From assembly GCF_000143535.2 (NCBI RefSeq), contig NC_037323.1:248001-312000 (forward strand): a DNA stretch of 64,000 nucleotides, given 5' to 3'. This DNA is from Botrytis cinerea B05.10 (taxonomy: Eukaryota; Ascomycota; Leotiomycetes; Helotiales; Sclerotiniaceae). Shown piece by piece: positions 55,596 to 64,000 of the stretch (positions are counted from its first letter, which is position 1; the number at the start of each line of letters is the position of its first letter). The notes below the pieces were generated by a model, which saw only the letters and a list, made by a program, of their open reading frames with translations, was not told the origin of the DNA and did not search any database. The position numbers and the translations under genes are program-made.

Positions 55596-56181
55596 GACGG
55601 TGCTCAGAATAGATTGAACTGAGAAACTGAGGCACAGTAGATACTTTTTGCCATTGCCTAACCCCCTGCTCTACTGTTGACAACTTGTTCGGATTAGATC
55701 AGCGAAAAGGTGTTCCGCGTCTCGCCATTCGCCTGGCAACAAGTTTAGTATCATCGCCAGATTCTTCGGTCTCCGTTCTATGCGTTTAGATCCTTTATTT
55801 TTGGGTTTTGCTTTTGAGAAACCCTTTTTGTGGAATGAGGAATGCGGGAGGAGCAAAGCCCGTAACTGGAGAGCGGCTTTCCTTGCACGGCATTCATAGA
55901 CAACGCATGTAGACTACTATTATTTATATCACTTGTCGAACAGATATCCAGTAAGTGACCTTTTGTCATACACTTGTAAATTTCGGTCAAAATTTGTGGA
56001 TTCTGTAGGCCGATGATGCATGCAAAGAAAGTTACAATATATTGTAGCCGTTATATTTCATTTCCTTGTGCAATCTAAAGTATGTTTTTCATGTCACGTG
56101 GCTTTCGAGGAAAGTCGCGACGTGCACGTCCAGACTACGCGTCTCACCAGCTCTCTGAGTAATACAACCACAAATCCAAAT
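55596..56181. other. Intergenic region, promoter side of the FTA4-like gene
   Basis: No gene recognised. Upstream in-frame codons of the next gene (from 56020) are open but lack conserved features. Confidence 0.45.
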
Positions 56182-56953
56182 ATGGAGTCCAGCGACTCAA
56201 CAATAATTGATCTTAAATCTTCCTTCCTACGCGCGCAAATCTTTGCACTCTCTCAACCTCTCCAGCCATCTCGAGAATGGCAAGATTCGGTATCGGAGGA
56301 AGATAATACCTTACGACAACGCGCAATTGATGAAGCATTATTCAAGCTCAATACTATCCTGAAACAACATAACAAGATCAGCTACCCCCCGCAGGCACAG
56401 CGACATGTTGCTGAACAAATCGATCAATTATACTGGGCTGCAGGGGAGAGAGATGTTAACGTGAATGGGGAGGAGTGGAATGAAAAGGGCGCTGACTATC
56501 GTGGGTTCCATCGAATATATCAATCAGGGCGTAATGGGCTTATGCTAATCAACATCTCAATCGACAGGCTTGTCATCTAACATTGAGAAATTACCAGAAG
56601 AGTGGAGCGAAGAAGCAGAAACAAAAGCACCTAAGCAGGCTGCGAAATACAAAGAGCTTCAAAGTAAACTGCTGGAATTAAATGATAAACGAAAAGCCGC
56701 AAAGGAGAAACTTGAACAATGTAAAGCTGCCAAGAAACTACTAGGACCCTTTGATCAAGCGGAAAAGAATATTCAAGAAAACATTGTTACCAAGAACGGG
56801 GAGATCGAGAAAGAATTAGAGAGGATGAGGATGTTGATGTTGAGAGTTGAAAGAGGTATCGTAGGGCTAGAGGGGAAAGCTAGGGAGGATCATATGGATG
56901 TTGACTTGGAAGAGGATGATAGGGAGAAGCTTAGGTTCTTAGGAATTACATAA
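56182..56953 (+). CDS. Probable kinetochore Sim4-complex subunit FTA4-like, 234 aa
   Basis: Two exons: join(56182..56500, 56568..56953), 235 codons with stop. The 67-bp intron starts GTGGGT and has a gctaat branch and gacag acceptor. The N-terminal part (TIIDLKSSFLRAQIFALSQPLQPSREW) and AEQIDQLYWAAGERD resemble the fungal FTA4 family as I remember it. The C-terminal half is coiled coil (KYKELQSKLLELNDKRKAAKEKLEQ..). In fission yeast Fta4 belongs to the Sim4/CCAN complex at centromeres. The chosen ATG at 56182 begins the conserved part; an upstream in-frame ATG at 56020 would add 54 unconserved residues. The family name is from memory and moderately certain. Confidence 0.68.
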
Positions 56954-58041
56954 CACATGGAGAAGACGAGAAACAAAGAGTCTTTGTTGGGTCAGTGTGT
57001 TCTAAGGCATTCTTTATCTTCCTGACACTTATTGGCAATACAGACAACAAAGCCGTCAAACATAATCAATCCGGCACTTCGCTTTGATAAGCTTCAAGTG
57101 CATACCGAGCACACTTCTGCCTCGCCCATTACACTCAATCTTGTTTTGCCATCCCAAATTTTACACAAAATGAGTCTCTGCCTTCCATGTACCGATGTAC
57201 GAGCTTCGGGAGAGTTCTAGACAGCTGCATTAAAGCCTGTAGGCTATAAAACGCACCTTCAAGCTTCTGACAAGATGTTCTTCAGACCAAGCTTGTCGTT
57301 TCACCCTGAACTTTCCTTGAAACGCGACAGGTCTTGTGGGCCAATTGGAGGGTGGTGCTATTTTATCTTCAACGCAGCATTGATATTGACGATCGCGGAT
57401 CTTGTTTATACGGGGATAGATTCGGGGAGTTCAAAAAAGAGATTAGAGGGCTCTGGACTGCTGGACCTTGAAAGACGAGACAAAAACTCGAGTTCCAGGC
57501 TAGCACATAGAGATATGGATGAAACTTTAGGATAGTTGTGTGGAGATTTGGAGATTTTGGTTGGTTTAATAGCGACTGGGTTCAAGCCGTTTAATGCACT
57601 TCCATGTCTAATTGTGCGTAGCTGATGAGTGTATGATTTCCATACAGTCACAATATCTTTCATTCATCTAGTAGAGCTTCGTTTCAAATGTCAAATCTAC
57701 GTCAGCCTCTACATTCCCATATCAAGTCTGCATATAAAAATGTTATGTTAGCTCATCTTAGCACTCACATATCACGGCATCCTAGATTTGATCTGCCCGC
57801 GCTAGAGACGCCATCGACGGGAAATACCCATCTATCATCACACTACTCGTAGTTTCCCTAGTGCGTCCGGTGGTATATGATACTGTCATAAGCAATCCAT
57901 GATATCATGCATTTGAATTTTGTACTAAACCAGTTTGTCCACGACATAGCTCATTCATCGAAGCTTCTTTTCGAAATATGCATCGGACTCTAATACACTT
58001 CCATCAGAGTCCATCCATCGTACCCAAGCACAAAAATTAAA
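56954..58041. other. Intergenic region
   Basis: A short frame at 57275-57535 has a hydrophobic segment (CYFIFNAALILTIADLVY) but no other gene-like feature, so I do not annotate it. Confidence 0.45.
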
Positions 58042-59027
58042 ATGCCATTTCCCTACAAAACTGTAAGCCTGCTCAATTATCCATCCTTGAATTCGTCTTT
58101 GCTGAGAAAATACATCAGGTACTGGTGGTTGGCGCCACCTCAGGTATTGGATTTGCCCTCACTGAGAAAATGCTTTCCGAAGGCGTCACCAAAATCATAG
58201 CTTTGGGTCGACGTCAAGACAAACTCGATGAATTACAGAAAAATCATGGAGATGTGAAAGTTTCAACTGTCAACTTTGATATTACGAATCTTGAGGGTAT
58301 TCCCAGAATGGTTGAGGGGTATGCTATTCATATACTCTTGATAACTGCTACCGTAAACAGATACTGATGGGTCAAACTTCACAGAGTCCTCAAGTCACAC
58401 CCCTCCCTCGACTGCGCATTCCTCAATAGTGGAATACAACGTTCTCTCGATTTTACGCAACCTTCATCTATAGATCTCGATTCGATCTCTATAGAATTCA
58501 CGACTAATTATCTCTCCCATGTTCATCTTACCAAAGCACTTCTTCCACATCTACAGAATAGAGTCAAGGGTGGCGAAAACGCAGGATTGATATTCACGAC
58601 TAGTGGCTTGGCTTTGGTACCAATTGTACGATGTGGAAATTATTGTGCAAGCAAAGCTGCTATGCATCAATTAATTCTCGTTATGCGGGAACAGTTGAGA
58701 GATTTGGGTCAGGGCGAAGATGGGAATACTGCGGAAGGCAAGGCTTCGGGGGAGAATAAAAAGCGCAAGGGGATACAAGTGATTGAAATCTATCCACCGG
58801 CTGTTCAGACAGAGCTTCATGACGAGAAACATCAGCCGGATATTAAAGACGGCAGGAATATGGGAATGCTGTTGGATGAGTTTACAAAAGAAGCGTGGAG
58901 AGGATTGGAGAGGGGCGATGAAGATATTCCTGTGGGGACGACGTGGAAGGGATTTGGTTATGAGGAGGTGGAGACGAGGAGGAAGAGATTATTTGGCGAG
59001 ATGATTGAGAAGATGCAAGGCAATTGA
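58042..59027 (+). CDS. Short-chain dehydrogenase/reductase, 287 aa
   Basis: Three exons: join(58042..58062, 58119..58318, 58385..59027), 288 codons with stop. The first exon is only 7 codons (MPFPYKT). Exon 2 opens the Rossmann fold with GATSGIG (the cofactor-binding TGxxxGIG variant, residues about 12-18) and GRRQDKLDE, an arginine pair suggesting NADP. The catalytic Ser is in FTTSGLALVP, and the Tyr/Lys pair is YCASK (Tyr160, Lys164). A late EIYPPAVQTELHD matches the substrate-loop PG/PP..T..L of the family. It resembles bacterial DltE-like oxidoreductases. It is cytosolic (no signal); the substrate is unknown. Introns are 56 and 66 bp. Confidence 0.9.
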
Positions 59028-62000
59028 GGTTGCATCGACGATTTAAGGGATCTGAAGATAAGTTTCGGGACAGGTATGGGTGAGCTGTATATTGAACCTG
59101 GCGAATGGTTCGAGTGGGAAACGCAACGTGCTTCGACTATACAAAGCTGCAAGCCCCTCTAGAAAGTAGCTATACTCAAGCTCGACGTGATGGATGTATC
59201 ATGCGACTGTGAATCAAGTTGTCTGACAGATGACTTGCTCATCCGTAAGTAAACTTTTCGTCTTCTGAGACTCAAAATTATACAAACGTCCGGCATCCCT
59301 CTCAAGTAAGATGTCCTCTTACCCCTGTAATATGACTACATGAAACCAGTTTTTGTCTGGCAAATGCTAGGAGGACTTTCTTGTCTGACTATATCAGCAC
59401 CGCGGTTTCTTCGATCTATCCCCTCTCCATTACAATACATCTCGGAGTAGATTACCACGCAAATTAGTAATTCCAATGGCTTGTCACACAAAATGTAGGA
59501 TCACATCTTGACAGCGTAATCAAAGCCCACCATCCTGCGATTTTGTTGTGGGCCAAATGCCCTATTCTTGTAGATGACAATCAAAGGATTCGACACTGGT
59601 AAGAGTCAGATATGTCGAGTGCGCTTTTAGATGACAATGTTCAATGACAGCGTCTAGGTTACTACAATTCAAAAAATAAGGTATATAATCTAGCCCCATC
59701 CTTCGAAATCTACTGAACTAATCCTGCGTGATTGACACTACCCCTTTGAATTTTTTGATCAGGGTTTTGTACCCCTAAGAGGTCTTCAATGGATTTCAAA
59801 TCGGGTTTGCATGAATAAACGTCACAATATATTGGGGCCTTTATATACCATGATGTTTCTGAGATAGATTGCGACCATGATTCACCATTCTAACATCAAA
59901 CTCATACCCAAGACCCATTTCTGAGCCTGAGTGATGATTCCTATTCATACCAGCGTCAAAAGATTCAATCCTGCTGCATATAAACACACCAATGGGGTTT
60001 GTACACAGCAAACTTTCTTCAACGCCCGAGATATCTTGTCATAGGATATACTCCTTAGAGCTAGTTTGTAAGTGAGTATTATGATCTAATTTCTTATCAT
60101 GTACTTACTCAACCAAGATACAGGATTCTCTGCGTTGCTCGTATGCTTGGAGATACTTGTTGTCGTTATCTTTAAGATACATCCAATGCTCTTCTAACAG
60201 TAGGAGCTTGTGAGAATGAAAATGGCAGTGAATGCTGTTACCGTACTTGAGATTCCATCATTTGCTAGAAAAGTTGAGGGTGATTCTCCTTACTTTATGA
60301 CTATATATCTCGCGGAGTTTCGACTTAGAAATTACTTAGGAATGAGATAGTTTCATCAGGGCTGATCATTTCTTCTCTGAACCTTTTTTGACTCTTCAAA
60401 ATCTGCTTTATTAATATTATTTATACTTCCAACCGCCGAGTCAACCGCCCCCGCACAGAAGAATTCTCTAGATGACTGTGAGACGATGAAGCGTATATGA
60501 CCTTGTGCAGTCAAAACAACCTACAATTCACTATAAAATCGCATTGGCATCAAACCTGTACAAAATTTGAGCTTCCAAAACAATTCACTCACCACTCACC
60601 CACTCCTCACTTCCCAACCTCATCGTCGCCTAAAATCCCGCCCCACAAAACCCCAACCCAAACCTCTCACAGCCAACCATTTCCAAAAATTATATCTTCA
60701 AAAAAGAAAGAATGGAATGCCCGCACGAAAGAATAAAACGGCAAAATTTCAACACGTCTTGCGACGCTGTAAGTCCCAATCAACTTCGTACTATAGAATG
60801 ACTGTACCAAACTGTCCCCTATTTGGCCCGATTGAGAGGGCCCCGATTACTATGGCATGGGTGGAGGCGTTACATAGACCACTGTACCACGGGGATATGT
60901 TTGGTGAGGTATGCAAGGGATTTGGGGGATATATGGGAGATATCGTCTAATGGGATAGGGAATAGGAAATGGGTAATGGGTAATGGCGGTTGGGAGAAAG
61001 AAAGGTGATGGAGTTTGAGAATTTAGATTTTTACCAAGTGTTTTCATGTCTTGGTCTTATTTGTGGGTTTCAACTTTGTCAAAAACGATCGAAGCTCTTG
61101 TTGAATTCTTCTTGGTTGGTGTTGTATCATGTATGTCGCGAACGATCTGGCGGTCATGGGCAGCAGAATTTTCTGGCAATGTCTACAGGATGTGACAACC
61201 ATCCAATGCCTTATGAAGTATTGATATTACCATGTCTGGTAAGATTTTCGTATATGTCGATTGTAGTAGAGTGAGTAATGAACAAATACACTTGGAGATT
61301 TCTTTCCAATTACATAGACAACAAACTTGCTTCCGGAAAATATCTTGCGACATGCCAGTTCAAGCGTTCACTGAAACATTGATTCAACACATAAATGATT
61401 GTCAAACCCTTTTAAAATGGTACACATTGATGTCAAAATTGTGCCGATCAGATATTCGTGGTTGAATGATTTTGATAACAGGGAACATCTCTCACATACT
61501 GTTTGTATGATAAGGAGACGGATGATGTAGCGTCTATCATGGAGGATCCTTAGATTTCAAAGTTGTATTCTGTTTAAAAAGCTAGCTATGTACAGGAAAT
61601 GGCTAGCCTTAAATAAGGGCTACTAATAGAGCTTGCCTCTTTCGCATTCGCTTAGTATTACAGTACAGTGGCCATTAGATTGAAGTCATTCACTACATTC
61701 ACGTGCACACCCATACTCTGGAGATGTGGCATCGCTGCCAAATAATATTAAGCCCCGCTTGGGAATCGGATACAGACATCTAGGAGCCCCTGTTCAACTG
61801 GCTATAGAGAAACTAATATTGATTCGAGGGCAATGATAAATTATAGTACCAGAATGTCGCTCGACTAATAAACTCTGTGAGTAGATAACCCTTTAGATAC
61901 TGAATGGACTTTACGTTCGCTCCACGCAAGGTACAAAGAGCTTTAAAACTCGCACTTTTAGTACTATTGCATTGAGTTGGATACACAATTTCTCACACTT

Positions 62001-63430
62001 AATATACTGGATGCAGAATGCGGAAGTTGGGATTTACTCTTTCTTATTAATTCACGATGTTGTAGCACAAGACGAGGAAGCGACATGTAGAAAGAAGTGA
62101 TTTATGATAGTAGAGTCATTGCGAATCTGGAAACATATGTTTTAGCCAATCACTCAGTGAGTATAACCCACACCATGGCATCATGGAATTGACGTTATTG
62201 AATAACAAATTACTCAATTGCGCAGATTCACCCTTCCATGTTGGAAAGCTTGGCCTTGGGACTTATTAAGTGTTGAGTTGCTGTAATCTAGAAAGCCACA
62301 TTGAGTACTCCATCATTTCGGATGACAAGATATCACCACCATTCGATCGCTGGAGGATGTATAATAAAATATCAAAATAAAGTAAATTCAATAGCGGGAA
62401 ATACTTTAAAGAAGAAACGAGGAGATGTCTTCTTGAGATTTGGAACATTAGCGCCCACAGAAGATAATGTGTACAGATGGGACAATGAATAGACAGCTAA
62501 GACAACACTCAGTCACTGGTTATCAAATCGATGATCGTTCTGGCGCAGTATCAGTTGGGCTCACTAACGATGAAAGTTATCCTGTGGAAGACGAGGGGTG
62601 GCAGTGGAGGTAATAGCTTTCAGAAGGAGGATTTTCGAAAGTAGGGGTTTAGTATGACATCATTGTCATCTAGGGAGGGGTAGCTGGAAGCAAGGAAAGC
62701 TTATTGAAAGATTTAAAGGAAAAGCATTACTATTTAAAAGGCTGAATCACAGATCAAAGTTTTGACATATAATGCGAATATGTTGATGCTGGATCTAAGA
62801 GCTCCTTATTCCGCCTATCTAACTTTAGACAGAGGCTTCTTCTGTTCTAAACACTTTGAACGACAACATATGACTCCTTTCAATAAACTCAGAGCAAAAT
62901 CTATATGCTTGTGAAAAACACAATCAATATAGAGAACATGCCATTCAATCAATCATCTTTGACAGAAACTACTTATTGTTCATTGATGTCTCAAGTTTTC
63001 TAGCTCACTGAGCTGATTTTGGGTAAGACTTATTCACACTTTGACATTTCTCCTACTCGGAACATTGAAAGTACTTTTCACACTTCCGATGAGAACATGT
63101 CCATTGAATGATAATCAAAATTGAACCTTGTCTTGCCTCCATCATATCTTCACTTACACCCCTAACGTCCCCTTGTGATAAAGTTCTTTCCATTTCTTTC
63201 CTCCCTATCAACCCTCGTGATCTGGAACAACATTCCCCCGACGCTCGGATCACCAAAATCCATAAACCATGTCACCAACTCCATCAATCAAGAGCTTACA
63301 GCTTGCTCTCCAACCCACCAAATACGATCCCATTGCATTACCCAATTCCGAGCTCCTTACCGGCGCCGTCGAATATCCCACTCGAAAGTCAAGCCTAGCC
63401 AATCTCCCTCCCGATAAGAAACCTACCACC
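59028..63430. other. Gene-poor region of about 4.4 kb
   Basis: I find no frame with a recognisable family, signal peptide plus gene structure, tRNA or rRNA. A 127-codon frame at 60567-60950 has no conserved look. Untranslated leader or non-coding RNA genes cannot be excluded. The stretch 63268-63430 is open in frame with VPS29 (see that entry). Confidence 0.5.
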
Positions 63431-64000
63431 ATGACTTCCAGACTCGTCCTCGTAATCGGCGATTTGCACATCCCAGACCGAGCTATTGATGTTCCTCAGA
63501 AGGTATGATTCCTTTTGCGCCTCCTGCGCCTTGAATTCTAATTCTCTCGATTGCTGATCTCTTGAATGACAGTTCAAGAAGCTTCTGACCCCGGGAAAAA
63601 TTGGCCAAACTCTCTGTCTCGGAAATCTCACCGATCGTCAAACCTACGACTATCTCCGCTCCATAACCCCCGATCTGAAGATCGTTCGCGGCCGCTACGA
63701 TACCGATGCTACCTCTCTTCCACTCTCCCAAGTCGTGACACATGGCTCTCTTCGCATTGGCTTCGTTGAAGGCTTTACCATTGTTGCGCCCAACGAGGTT
63801 GATTTATTGACTGCCGAAGCCAATAAATTGGACGTTGATGTATTGTGCTGGGGAGGAACTCATAAGTTTGATGCCTTCGAACTTGACAATAAGTTCTTCA
63901 TCAATCCCGGAAGTGCGACTGGTGCAATGACTACGGGCTGGATGGAGCCGGGTGAGGAGATCGTTCCTAGTTTTTGTTTGATGGATGTAAGTTCTTCTCT
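63431..64000 (+). CDS. vps29: Retromer subunit VPS29, C-terminus outside window
   Basis: Exons 63431-63502 and 63573-63986; a second intron starts GTAAGT at 63987 and runs off the window. The protein begins MTSRLVLVIGDLHIPDRAID and continues FKKLLTPGKIGQTLCLGNLTD, DLKIVRGRYD, LCWGGTHKFDAFELDNKF and FINPGSATGA, the conserved metallophosphoesterase-like fold of VPS29. With VPS26 and VPS35 it forms the retromer core that recycles receptors from endosomes to the Golgi. The start at 63431 lies in a good context (accATGact) and matches the family's usual N-terminus. The frame is also open upstream to an ATG at 63269, which would add 54 residues of low similarity. Confidence 0.95.

Noticed and set aside
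57275..57535. 86-codon frame with one hydrophobic segment
   Set aside because: A single hydrophobic stretch is not enough; no family resemblance and no splice partner found.
60567..60950. 127-codon frame in the gene-poor region
   Set aside because: Pro/Thr/Lys-rich low-complexity start and no conserved part; an internal GTAAGT would give an intron too short for this organism.

Overview
The window is nuclear DNA of a filamentous ascomycete, most likely a Botrytis/Sclerotinia-type leotiomycete. The genes have short 48-160 bp GT-AG introns with CTAAC/CTGAC-like branch sites. The gene set includes a secreted endopolygalacturonase, a DUF3405 protein, a P450, a zinc-cluster regulator, a GH31 alpha-glucosidase and a hydrophobin-like protein. 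A Boty-like Gypsy retrotransposon lies inside AT-rich DNA that carries the signature of repeat-induced point mutation (RIP). The species assignment is inference from these family resemblances; no search was possible.

Layout. (1) 1-1051: the 5' part of a minus-strand endopolygalacturonase gene, cut by the window edge. (2) 1052-about 4660: gene-free DNA of normal composition. (3) About 4660-34715: an AT-rich island that resolves into four nested LTR retrotransposons. The outer element is a RIP-mutated Ty1/copia copy (LTRs 4998-5332 and 34378-34715). Inside it is a RIP-mutated Ty3/gypsy copy with 183-bp LTRs (12565-33999, 5-bp duplication gattt). Two younger, unmutated elements landed inside that relic: a Boty-like gypsy on the minus strand (14857-21487, identical 598-bp LTRs, duplication aataa) and a fresh copy of the same 183-bp-LTR gypsy family (22846-30242, duplication tataa). 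With the two younger elements removed, the relic is 7397 bp, exactly the length of the fresh copy, so one locus holds a before/after-RIP pair. (4) 36699-59027: an ordinary gene-bearing segment. In order it holds the DUF3405 protein (-), P450 (+), zinc-cluster regulator (-), GH31 glucosidase (+), a small Cys/His protein (+), a hydrophobin-like protein (-), a broken retropepsin-like gene (+), an FTA4-like kinetochore protein (+) and a short-chain dehydrogenase (+). (5) 59028-63430: gene-poor DNA. (6) 63431-end: VPS29, cut by the window edge.

The most interesting material is in the transposon nest. Both intact gypsy elements carry an extra gene antisense to gag-pol at their 3' end, and each encodes a Zn-cluster-like Cys pattern. 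The copia relic also has a long antisense frame whose stops can all be explained by RIP. The fresh gypsy has a textbook -1 frameshift signal between gag and pol (GGGAAAC, 5-nt spacer, 8-bp stem). Both gypsy elements show complementarity between the sequence just after the 5' LTR and the predicted start of their own RNA, suggesting Tf1-like self-priming. A 29-bp near-palindrome recurs five times, in the copia relic, in both Boty-like LTRs and in the Boty-like pol gene.

Intron-exon structures were worked out by hand from splice signals and reading-frame continuity. They sum to whole codons in every multi-exon gene listed, but no transcript evidence was available.
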